This document shows positions 23,641-29,588 of a DNA stretch of 29,588 bases, in pieces. The notes below the pieces were generated by a model that worked only from the letters and a program-made list of their open reading frames with translations, was not told the origin of the DNA and did not search any database. Source of the stretch: Peptococcaceae bacterium (lineage in GTDB: Bacteria; Bacillota; DSM-521; Neomoorellales; Neomoorellaceae); the NCBI GenBank assembly GCA_003509545.1, contig DOLC01000027.1, forward strand, positions 1 to 29,588. Direction: 5' to 3'. Position numbers and translations under genes: made by a program. The stretch's first letter is position 1; each line of letters starts with the position of its first letter.

Positions 23641-23707
23641 AGGTACTCTTTTCCCCGGCCGGGCATATACTGATAGGGAGGAGTACCTCCACCGGGGAGG
23701 GGTTTTT
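23641..23707 (+). promoter_or_regulatory. Leader with mutually exclusive stems over a Shine-Dalgarno
   Basis: Three overlapping pairings share bases 23681-23690. AGGTACTC (23641-23648) pairs with GAGTACCT (23681-23688). GGAGG (23677-23681) pairs with CCTCC (23686-23690). That same CCTCC also pairs with GGAGG (23696-23700), the Shine-Dalgarno of the GTG start at 23708, and is followed by TTTTT. The layout can switch between hiding and exposing the ribosome site, or act as a weak attenuator. An upstream CCGCAG/CTGCGG stem lies at 23600-23631. Confidence 0.4.
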
Positions 23708-24508
23708 GTGCGCAATTCCAGGCTGGAAGCCCAGATCTTAGTCTCCGTTGACGAGCTGGTCCAGGCCGCGATCTCCGCCGGCCTAAGAGAGGGCGCGGAA
23801 AGGGAAGAAGCCGTATCCCGGGGAGCAGAGCTGGTTCGGCAGATGGGCGATCTCCTGGTGGAAGCCCTGGAAGGTCGGACCCAACATATGCGGGCTTTAC
23901 TGGAACAACTGGTAGCCCAGCGGCTGCCCGACAGGAAGATCCTGCAGAGCTTCGGCACCTTCTCCCGCGACCTGGAGGAAATCATCGACCGCGGCATAGC
24001 CGCCTACCAGGCCGGGAGGGCGGTCACGCCTGAAGAAAGCCCTCGGGAAGGACCGACCGAGGCCGGAGAAGGACGGAAGGAGGAAGGGGAAGGAGCCGTA
24101 ACGGGCCGGGGTGGGGACGGGGGCGATGAGACCTACGATCTCCTCGACGACGCCCAGGGGGCGACAGAAGCACCTGCGGCCCAAGAAAGGCCTGCCTCGC
24201 CTCCTGCACCCACGCCGGGAGCAGAACCCCCCGCCCGGCCGGAGTCGGGTCCCTGGCGCAACCTGCGCCTCGCCCTGGAGAGGGCCTATCCCGGCGAGGA
24301 AATTAAGGAAAATGTGGCCGTAAGGGGGGGCAAGCTGGCCTACTTTCTGCCCCGTCTGAAGCTGGGATTCGAAGTAGGTAACGGGCCCTCCGACTGGCGG
24401 AAGGACTTCTTTTACCGGCAGGCGGGAATCCAAGTAGTAAAGGTATCAGTCCATGAACTACGTAACCCCTTCTCCTTGGCCCATAAACTTCGTCGCATGA
24501 GGTATTGA
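23708..24508 (+). CDS. Hypothetical protein with degenerate endonuclease-like C-terminus
   Basis: 266 residues, family not recognised. Residues 1-100 are predicted all-helical, with heptad-like Leu spacing (ELVRQMGDLLVEALEG). Residues 105-180 are a low-complexity Glu/Gly/Pro/Ala linker. Residues 182-266 follow the order seen in DUF559/VSR-like PD-(D/E)XK proteins: LERAYPGEE, then AYFLPRLKLGFEV (Glu222), then FFYRQAGIQVVKVSV. The Asp normally in D-F-x-L-P is replaced (Tyr212), so catalysis is doubtful. It starts with GTG behind GGGGAGGGG, which can be occluded by the leader. It is transcribed in the same direction as metF but shows no link to acetogenesis. Confidence 0.7.
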   Translation: MRNSRLEAQILVSVDELVQAAISAGLREGAEREEAVSRGAELVRQMGDLLVEALEGRTQHMRALLEQLVAQRLPDRKILQSFGTFSRDLEEIIDRGIAAYQAGRAVTPEESPREGPTEAGEGRKEEGEGAVTGRGGDGGDETYDLLDDAQGATEAPAAQERPASPPAPTPGAEPPARPESGPWRNLRLALERAYPGEEIKENVAVRGGKLAYFLPRLKLGFEVGNGPSDWRKDFFYRQAGIQVVKVSVHELRNPFSLAHKLRRMRY

Positions 24509-24534
24509 CACATCTCCTTTCATGATGCTAAAAT
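24505..24534 (+). promoter_or_regulatory. Promoter of the T-box/lrp/aminotransferase unit
   Basis: A perfect TTGACA (24505-24510) overlaps the stop codon of the preceding gene. After 18 bases comes TAAAAT (24529-24534). This is the best -35 box in the window. Transcription would begin near 24541, just before the T-box. Confidence 0.75.
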
Positions 24535-24558
24535 AACCTCACAAAGATTGCATATCTT

Positions 24559-24827
24559 TGAAAGGCCGTGAAGGGGAAAGTAGGCGGTTCGCCGGTTTCC
24601 AGCGAGCCGGAGAGGGTGAGAGCCCGGTAACCGCGAGCCGGCCGAAAGCCACCCCGGAGCCTCCTGCCGAACGGCTTTGTATACCCGAAGCCCAGTAGGC
24701 CAGGACGGAGGAGCCCCGTTAAAGGCCGGGCGTCTGCTTAGCGACGCCGTGAGGTGGGCCTTTCAGGCCAAAAAGGGTGGTACCGCGGGAAAGCCTCCCG
24801 TCCCTTGGGGACTGGAGGCTTTAATAT
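24559..24827 (+). ncRNA. T-box riboswitch
   Basis: It has the GGGGAAAGTAG opening of stem I (24573-24583 region) and a base stem AAAG(G)CCGT/ACGGCTTT closing near 24671-24678. A GAGCCGGAGAGGGTGAGAG distal segment follows, then the diagnostic T-box AGGGTGGTACCGCG (24774-24787). CCCT at 24802-24805 can pair with AGGG to form the antiterminator, and a terminator competes for it. On my folding the specifier loop opposite AGTA is GAAAGCCA (24644-24651). The codon is therefore probably GCC (Ala, 24648-24650, followed by A), or less likely AGC (Ser). Uncharged tRNA of that type would permit expression of the regulator and aminotransferase. Confidence 0.92.
24793..24827 (+). terminator. T-box intrinsic terminator
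   Basis: GCCTCC (24793-24798) pairs with GGAGGC (24814-24819), and GTCCC (24800-24804) with GGGAC (24808-24812). One mismatch interrupts the stem, and TTTAATATTTATT follows. It is mutually exclusive with the antiterminator helix of the T-box. Confidence 0.85.
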
Positions 24828-24864
24828 TTATTACCCACCGCAGAACGAAAGGAGGGGAAGAAGG

Positions 24865-25347
24865 ATGCGGTCCAAGATACTTCGCCTTTTAGAGAGCAAC
24901 AGCCGCCTTTCGTCCAAGGAAATAGCCGTCATGCTGGGGTTGCCCCACGACCAGGTGGCCCAGGAAATCTCCCGCATGGAACAGGAAAGGATCATCTTGG
25001 GCTATTCCACCCTCATCAACTGGGAAAAAGCCGGGGAGGAACAAGTAGCGGCCCTCATCGACGTAAAGGTAACCCCCCAGCAGGACGTGGGCTTCGACGA
25101 AGTAGCAGCCCGCATCTACCGCTATCCAGAAGTAAAGTCCGTCTTCCTCATGTCGGGCGGGTATGACCTGTCCGTGCTGGTCCAGGGCAATAATTTAAAG
25201 GAAGTGGCCGACTTCGTTGCCCGGAAGCTGGCCACCCTGGAGCACGTCCAGAGTACCGTCACCCATTTCATTCTAAAGCGTTACAAACAGGACGGCATCC
25301 TTTTCGACGACCAGGAAGCCGATCGCAGGCAGGTGGTGCAGCCGTGA
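24865..25347 (+). CDS. Lrp/AsnC family transcriptional regulator
   Basis: 160 residues. The N-terminal winged HTH is MRSKILRLLESNSRLSSKEI, then MLGLPHDQVAQEISRME, residues 1-45. A RAM-type ligand-binding domain with alternating strands follows (EEQVAALIDVKVTP, VKSVFLMSGGYDLSVLVQG, VQSTVTHFILKRYK). The start is ATG at 24865, with AAAGGAGG ten bases before it; the open frame extends 5' into the T-box and is not coding. GTGA overlap couples it to the aminotransferase. It probably senses an amino acid and tunes its own operon, while the T-box senses charged tRNA; this dual control is inferred. Confidence 0.92.
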   Translation: MRSKILRLLESNSRLSSKEIAVMLGLPHDQVAQEISRMEQERIILGYSTLINWEKAGEEQVAALIDVKVTPQQDVGFDEVAARIYRYPEVKSVFLMSGGYDLSVLVQGNNLKEVADFVARKLATLEHVQSTVTHFILKRYKQDGILFDDQEADRRQVVQP

Positions 25348-26555
25348 CCGTAACCGGCCGTTTTGATCCGCAAAAATACATCTCTCCCGTGGTCAAAGGC
25401 CTCAAACCCTCGGGTATCCGCCGCTTTTTCGAGCTGGTGGCCAACACGCAAGGAGTTATCTCCCTCGGAGTGGGCGAGCCGGACTTCGTCACCCCCTGGC
25501 ACATCCGCGCGGCCTGCGTAGAATCCCTGGAAAAGGGCTACACCATGTACAGCTCCAACTACGGCACCCCCGAATTGCGGCGGGCCATAGCGGATTACCT
25601 GGAAGAGCGCTTCGGCCTCTCCTATCACCCTGAAAAAGAAATCCTGGTGACCATAGGGGCGAGCGAAGCTGTGGACTTGGCTCTCCGCACCATCCTGTGC
25701 CAGGGGGACGAGGCGCTCATCCCCGAACCGTGCTACGTATCCTACCAGCCCGTTACCCAGCTGTGCGGGGGCGTACCCGTCATGGTCCCCACCAGCCGCA
25801 CCAGGGACTTCACCGTCAGCGCCGCGGAGCTGGAAAAATACATTACACCCAGGACCAAGGCCCTAATCCTCTGCTATCCCAACAACCCCACAGGTGCGGT
25901 TCTAGGGCGCGAGGATATGCTCGCACTGGCCCGCCTGGCGGAACAATACAACCTCCTGGTGGTGGCCGACGAGATTTACGCCGAACTGCGCTACGACGGC
26001 CCGCCCGTATCCTTTGCTTCTTTACCGGGCATGCAGGAGCGCACCATCTTGATCAGCGGCTTTTCCAAAGCCTTTGCCATGACCGGCTGGCGCATAGGAT
26101 ACGTAGCGGCCCATCCCGAATTCCTGGCCGCCATGGTGAAGATACACCAGTACACCATCCTCTGCGCTCCCATCATGAGCCAGATGGCGGCCCTGGAGGC
26201 CCTGCGCAACGGGCGCTCCGACGTTGCCCGGATGGTGGAGCAGTACGATCAGCGGAGGCGATTGGTGGTAAGCCGCCTGAGGGAAATGGGGCTGGACTGC
26301 TTTGAGCCCCGCGGCGCCTTCTACGTCTTCCCCTCCATCACCGCAACCGGCCTGACGTCGGAAGAATTCGCCTCCCGCCTGCTACAAGAGGAGCGGGTAG
26401 CGGTAGTACCCGGCGGCGCCTTCGGCCCCAGCGGGGAAGGCTTTATCCGCTGTTCCTACGCGGCCTCCCTTCAGGAACTTACTGAGGCCCTGAACCGCAT
26501 GGAGCGCTTCGTAGCCCGCCGGATGAAATACTCCAAGGCCGTGGCTCACGCTTAA
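25344..26555 (+). CDS. PLP-dependent class I/II aminotransferase
   Basis: 403 residues, fold-type I. It has SLGVGEPDF near the start, YPNNPTGAV, ADEIYAELRY, and the PLP lysine Lys242 in SGFSKAFAMTGWRIGY. GEGFIRCSYA near the end holds the carboxylate-binding Arg. It resembles aspartate/alanine-type aminotransferases (MalY/AspC/PatA-like). The substrate cannot be fixed from sequence; a possible Ala specifier in the T-box would favour alanine. It starts with GTG overlapping the lrp stop by four bases. Six bases separate its end from the convergent P-loop gene, with no terminator between. Confidence 0.93.
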   Translation: MTVTGRFDPQKYISPVVKGLKPSGIRRFFELVANTQGVISLGVGEPDFVTPWHIRAACVESLEKGYTMYSSNYGTPELRRAIADYLEERFGLSYHPEKEILVTIGASEAVDLALRTILCQGDEALIPEPCYVSYQPVTQLCGGVPVMVPTSRTRDFTVSAAELEKYITPRTKALILCYPNNPTGAVLGREDMLALARLAEQYNLLVVADEIYAELRYDGPPVSFASLPGMQERTILISGFSKAFAMTGWRIGYVAAHPEFLAAMVKIHQYTILCAPIMSQMAALEALRNGRSDVARMVEQYDQRRRLVVSRLREMGLDCFEPRGAFYVFPSITATGLTSEEFASRLLQEERVAVVPGGAFGPSGEGFIRCSYAASLQELTEALNRMERFVARRMKYSKAVAHA

Positions 26556-26561
26556 AACCGG

Positions 26562-27380
26562 CTAGCGGGCCAGGTGTCTTACCGTAATATTTACAGCCTT
26601 CACCGGCAGGGAAGTCATCTCTTCGATCCCTGCCTTTACTTTTTTCTGGGCCGCCAAAAGGAAGGGCCTCCACCCGATACCGTAACGTCCCGTCACTTCT
26701 ATGTGGAGAACGAGGCCCCCGTCGGTATTTTCCACCTGAACCCTGGGCTCCGACAAAGCTTCGTTCTTCACCAGATGGGCAGCCAACTGTTGAATTACAC
26801 TGTCGGCCACGTAGAAATGTCCCCAGATATTGAACGTAGGCCGCACTATAGTTTGCTCTACCCACAGGTTTTTGCCCTTGCCCGGCTGGGCATGGCGCCG
26901 CCGCAGAAAGGTCCGCAAGGGCTCGATAAAGGGCCCCTTAAACCTGGGCTTGACCTCCACCGTCGGAACCGGAATTACGTGTTTGCCCATTTGCCTCCGG
27001 ACTTGCCGGGCCCGGGCGATCTCCCGGGGAGTAGCAACCTCAGTAATATCGATAAAGCGTCCGGGCTCCGGCAATCCGAGATTCCCGGTGATACGCCGGG
27101 CCATCTCCCGGGAGGTACTGATAACGAGAACCCTGGAGGGCGCCAAGGCGGCAATACGCTCCTTTACTTCGGCGGCGTGACGGGGATCAAGGAACAAGGC
27201 CGTCTTGATAGCCCCCACGCGGGTAGGCTGCTCCTTGGCCGAAACCCCGGCGAGGATACGGGTTCCCCGTATCAAGAGCCCGTCGTCGATAATAACATCA
27301 GTCTGATAATCATGGGCTACGGCCAGCGCCCGGTGGCTCTTGCCAGTACCGCTGGGCCCGATAAAAGCGATAACTTCCAT
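26562..27380 (-). CDS. P-loop NTPase fused to Asp23/Gls24-like domain
   Basis: 272 residues from the ATG at 27380. An open 64-codon extension upstream is GC-rich, unlike coding sequence, and would put the Walker motif far from the start. Walker A GPSGTGKS is at residues 8-15, directly after the first strand. The middle region carries basic segments (REIARARQVRRQMGK, LRTFLRRRHAQPGKGKN). The C-terminal 98 residues (175-272) look like an Asp23 (DUF322) domain: RPTFNIWGHFYVADSVIQQL, LVLHIEVTGRYG, then VKAVNITVRHLA. Asp23 proteins act at the envelope under stress; the role of this fusion is unknown to me. Confidence 0.8.
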   Translation of the reverse strand: MEVIAFIGPSGTGKSHRALAVAHDYQTDVIIDDGLLIRGTRILAGVSAKEQPTRVGAIKTALFLDPRHAAEVKERIAALAPSRVLVISTSREMARRITGNLGLPEPGRFIDITEVATPREIARARQVRRQMGKHVIPVPTVEVKPRFKGPFIEPLRTFLRRRHAQPGKGKNLWVEQTIVRPTFNIWGHFYVADSVIQQLAAHLVKNEALSEPRVQVENTDGGLVLHIEVTGRYGIGWRPFLLAAQKKVKAGIEEMTSLPVKAVNITVRHLAR

Positions 27381-27520
27381 AACCTCAAAGTTCCCCCCTC
27401 GCGCCCTGGCTCCCGCAGCGCCCTCAAGAAGGGCGGGCGGTCCCAGGCTCTTCCGGCCGGGCAGGTCGCAAACTAGGGCAAAAGCCCCGGCTACTGCCGG
27501 ATATGCCGGTCGCATAATCA

Positions 27521-27569
27521 GCGAGCGCAAGCCAAGCAGGCCCAGCCTAAAAACTGGGGATAACTCAGG
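27521..27569 (+). repeat. Dispersed intergenic repeat, copy 2
   Basis: GCGAGCG, then AAGCCAAGCAGGCCC, then CTGGGGATAACTCAGG (27554-27569). It is the best-formed plus-strand copy. It ends 11 bases upstream of the -35 box for dnaD. Confidence 0.65.
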
Positions 27570-27580
27570 CATGGTCCACC

Positions 27581-27609
27581 TTGGACCGGCCCCCCGGCCG
27601 TGCTATAAT
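27581..27609 (+). promoter_or_regulatory. Promoter of the dnaD-dnaC pair
   Basis: TTGGAC (27581-27586), 17-base spacer, perfect TATAAT (27604-27609). It lies 41 bases upstream of the dnaD ATG. Confidence 0.65.
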
Positions 27610-27650
27610 AAATCCCAGAGGAACCCCTATCAGGGCAGGAGGGACCGAGG

Positions 27651-28418
27651 ATGCCTGCATCCGGCCGGTGGCCGTCCGAACTCCTGGCCACCTTGTTTGA
27701 AGACGGACTTGTGACCATTCCCAACCCTTTACTTCAATATTATACCCGCCTGGGCCTCTTAGAGATAGAGGTTATGGTCATTATCCACCTATTGCGGTGT
27801 CGCCAGATCGAACACGACCGCTTCCCCTCACCCGAGAAACTCAGCCAGTACATATCTATAGACAGTGAAGAAGTAAAAAACGTCCTGGCCGGACTCATGG
27901 AAAAACAGTTGGTTACCGTGGAACCCTACTATAACCCGGACACCGGTCGTTGGTTCAACGCCTTCTCCTTACGCAACCTGTGGCATCGCCTGGTGGAGGT
28001 AATGGCGGCCGAAGGCGGAGGCCTTAACCCCCGAGATTCCGATTCTTTGCCCCCTGAGGACCGCCCTGCCGTCTCCGAAACGGGCCTGGGAGCGATCTAC
28101 CGTACCTTTGAAAAAGAATTCGGGCGTCCCCTGTCGCCCTTTGAGAGCAGCCAGATTGCCGACTGGTATCAAAATCCCGATCTCAAGCCGGAACTGATCA
28201 TCGAAGCTTTAAAAAGGGCCGTCTTGCGGGGCGCCCTTAATTTTCGCTACATCGATTCCATCTTAAAGGATTGGCTGCGCCACAATATCCGCACCGTCCA
28301 GGAGGCCGTCGCCTATGACGAGCGCCTTTTTAAGCAGAGGCCGGGGAGAAAAAGACGTACCGAACTTCCCGCCGAGGATAAATACCGTGAACTCTACCGC
28401 CTGGAACCGGGCAAATAA
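27651..28418 (+). CDS. dnaD: DnaD-like replication initiation / primosome protein
   Basis: 255 residues. The N-terminal winged-helix DDBH1-type domain (roughly 20-115) covers YYTRLGLLEIEVMVIIHLL, then a recognition region and an EPYYNPDTGRWF wing. A linker is followed by a DDBH2 domain (about 145-225) with YRTFEKEFGRPLSPFESSQI, the ALKRAVLRGALNFRYIDSIL helix and the final LKDW motif typical of DnaD/DnaB. It recruits the loader and helicase at oriC or restart sites. The ATG has AGGAGGG seven bases before it. Next comes the helicase loader. Assignment by motif order is strong; dnaD versus a phage-type paralogue is open. Confidence 0.88.
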   Translation: MPASGRWPSELLATLFEDGLVTIPNPLLQYYTRLGLLEIEVMVIIHLLRCRQIEHDRFPSPEKLSQYISIDSEEVKNVLAGLMEKQLVTVEPYYNPDTGRWFNAFSLRNLWHRLVEVMAAEGGGLNPRDSDSLPPEDRPAVSETGLGAIYRTFEKEFGRPLSPFESSQIADWYQNPDLKPELIIEALKRAVLRGALNFRYIDSILKDWLRHNIRTVQEAVAYDERLFKQRPGRKRRTELPAEDKYRELYRLEPGK

Positions 28419-28436
28419 AGGGGAGGGATGGGCCCT

Positions 28437-29258
28437 GTGCAGAAGCTCCGCATACCAGCCGAATTGCTGAAACGGCCGTCTTCGGCGGCCGAAGCCGGCC
28501 CCCCATCTTCCGCCGGCTCACCGCCCCCTTCCTGTCCGGAATGCGGTGACCGGGGCATAATCCTACGCGATGGCCGCGCCTACCGCTGCAAGTGCATGCA
28601 GGTCAAGGCCTGGCATAACCGCCTTCGCTCCGCCCACCTCACCCCTTACCTCAGCCGGCATACCTTTGCCACCTTCGACCTGCGGTATTATTCCCGCCAA
28701 CGTTACGACGAACTGACGGGCACCACATACTACGAAGCGGCCCGCCGCTGCCTGGAGGCCTGCAAGCAGTTCGTCAACCAGTACGTCCGGGGGCAAGCGC
28801 CGCGGGGACTCTTTATCTTCGGCCCGGTGGGCAGCGGCAAGACCTTTCTGGCCGCAGCCGTGGCCAATGCCCTCACGGCCATGCACCGGGAAGTGCTCTT
28901 TGTGGTCGTGCCCGATCTACTGGATGAGATCCGCGCCACCTACGACCGCCGGCCCGAAGCCGAAACCCCCACCGAACACGAGCTCCTCACCACTGCGAGG
29001 GACGCCCCCGTCTTAATCCTGGACGACCTGGGAGCCCATAACTATACCGAGTGGACGCGCAACAAAATATTCTCCCTGATCAACTACCGGTTAATCCACG
29101 ACCTGCCCGTAGTTATCACCAGCAACCTTGACCTGAAACAACTGGAAGAATACCTGGGCGAACGCACCACCTCTCGCTTGCTCCAGCTCTGCCGGTCCTA
29201 TCACCTGCCGGTAGAACAGGATATACGATATCTCTTAAGTAGAGAAGGACGCCGCTAA
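28437..29258 (+). CDS. dnaC: DnaC/DnaI-like helicase loader ATPase
   Basis: About 273 residues. The N-terminal zinc motif is CPECGDRG, then YRCKC, followed by RHTFATFDLRYY. The AAA+ core has Walker A GPVGSGKT, Walker B LILDDLG, sensor 1 VVITSNLDL and the arginine-finger region ERTTSRLLQLC. It loads the replicative helicase together with the DnaD-like protein encoded just upstream. The GTG at 28437 is chosen because GGGAGGG ends nine bases before it. The ATG at 28428 directly abuts that Shine-Dalgarno and would leave no spacing. A hairpin spans its last codons. Confidence 0.9.
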   Translation: MQKLRIPAELLKRPSSAAEAGPPSSAGSPPPSCPECGDRGIILRDGRAYRCKCMQVKAWHNRLRSAHLTPYLSRHTFATFDLRYYSRQRYDELTGTTYYEAARRCLEACKQFVNQYVRGQAPRGLFIFGPVGSGKTFLAAAVANALTAMHREVLFVVVPDLLDEIRATYDRRPEAETPTEHELLTTARDAPVLILDDLGAHNYTEWTRNKIFSLINYRLIHDLPVVITSNLDLKQLEEYLGERTTSRLLQLCRSYHLPVEQDIRYLLSREGRR

Positions 29259-29274
29259 AGGGCGCCCTTCTCTA
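29240..29274 (+). terminator. Hairpin over the end of dnaC
   Basis: TAGAGAAGG (29240-29248) pairs with CCTTCTCTA (29266-29274). Inner CGCC/GGCG are separated by one mismatch. The dnaC stop (29256-29258) lies in the loop. There is no T tract, so this is terminator-like at best. The rest of 29275-29588 has no credible gene; it holds GC-rich sequence and repeat copy 3. Confidence 0.45.
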
Positions 29275-29412
29275 CAGCCGGTAAGTATGGCCGGTTGTGA
29301 GGGCCCCGGAGGAAAATCGAACCCGGGGAAATTAAGGCCGCGGCGGGGTTAACGGTCCCCGGACGGGCCGGCCCTACTTTTTGGGGCACGGAAATTGAAA
29401 CCCGCCCGCAAA

Positions 29413-29460
29413 CCTGACGTATCCCCATTTCTTGTCCCGGCCTGCTTGGCTTTCGCTCGC
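29413..29460 (-). repeat. Dispersed intergenic repeat, copy 3 (inverted)
   Basis: Read on the minus strand: GCGAGCG, AAAGCCAAGCAGGCC, then ATGGGGATACGTCAGG. It matches copy 2 with small differences. Further minus-strand 5' sequence (to about 29508) contains CTTAAGCCTTTAAGCC, matching the module at 1-48. It is therefore the longest copy together with copy 1, in inverse orientation. Confidence 0.6.
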
Positions 29461-29588
29461 AAAGGCCTCCTTCGCGGGCAGGACTTTTGCTTGGCTTAAA
29501 GGCTTAAGGCAGGCTTCCCAGCAGGATTTAAGCATCCTGCCTCAGTTGCCGGCCGCAAGGATACATCCCACATTCCGCACCTTTGGAT

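Noticed and set aside
26574..27476. 300-codon plus-strand frame opposite the P-loop/Asp23 gene
   Set aside because: The minus-strand reading has a Walker A and Asp23-like pattern. The plus-strand reading is Gly/Pro/Arg-rich with no domain.
1..29588. CRISPR arrays, intact insertion sequences or prophage genes
   Set aside because: No regularly spaced repeats, transposase or phage structural motifs were seen on either strand.

Overview
The window reads as chromosome from a thermophilic, moderately GC-rich acetogenic Firmicute close to Moorella. Three things point there. First, a complete Wood-Ljungdahl carbonyl/methyl branch cluster lies in the Moorella gene order. Second, CODH and ACS have metal-ligand positions shifted by one residue from the M. 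thermoacetica numbering as I recall it. Third, there is a TtuA/TtuB-type tRNA 2-thiolation pair, a thermophile trait. The species assignment is inference; no search was run.

Layout. (1) 1-1660: a dispersed repeat, then a promoter, a small ubiquitin-like sulfur carrier and its TtuA-type tRNA thiolase, then tRNA-Pro(TGG) and tRNA-Thr(TGT) with their own promoter. (2) About 1660-4300: an AT-richer accessory patch beside tRNA-Thr. It holds an unrecognised ORF coupled to a DUF2283-type protein, a minus-strand XRE regulator plus orphan HicB with a promoter containing a direct-repeat operator candidate, a small gene broken by an in-frame TAA at codon 8, a gene-free segment with nested inverted repeats, and a Cys-rich hypothetical gene. 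(3) 4451-23583: the acetyl-CoA synthesis block, all on the plus strand: cooC, acsA, acsB, acsC, acsV (RACo), acsF, acsD, acsE, hdrC, hdrB, hdrA, mvhD, metV, metF. (4) 23708-24508: an unrecognised protein whose C-terminus looks like a decayed endonuclease fold, behind a leader that can fold over its Shine-Dalgarno. (5) 24505-26555: a strong promoter, a T-box leader, an Lrp/AsnC regulator and a class I aminotransferase. (6) 26562-27380 (minus): a P-loop NTPase fused to an Asp23-like domain. (7) 27581-29274: a DnaD-like and DnaC/DnaI-like helicase-loading pair, then a repeat-bearing intergenic end.

How the block works together: MetV/MetF with HdrABC and MvhD form the methylene-THF reductase electron-transfer complex. 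AcsE moves the methyl group from methyl-THF to the corrinoid protein AcsCD. AcsV reactivates oxidised corrinoid. AcsA reduces CO2 to CO. AcsB joins CO, methyl and CoA. CooC and AcsF are nickel/ATP-dependent maturation ATPases for the two nickel enzymes.

The least explained signals are a four-copy intergenic repeat (one copy inside the acs-hdr operon), the nested inverted repeats at 3447-3551, the T-box in front of a regulator/aminotransferase pair, and the degenerate-nuclease protein with its SD-occluding leader. I see no CRISPR array, no intact insertion sequence and no complete prophage.
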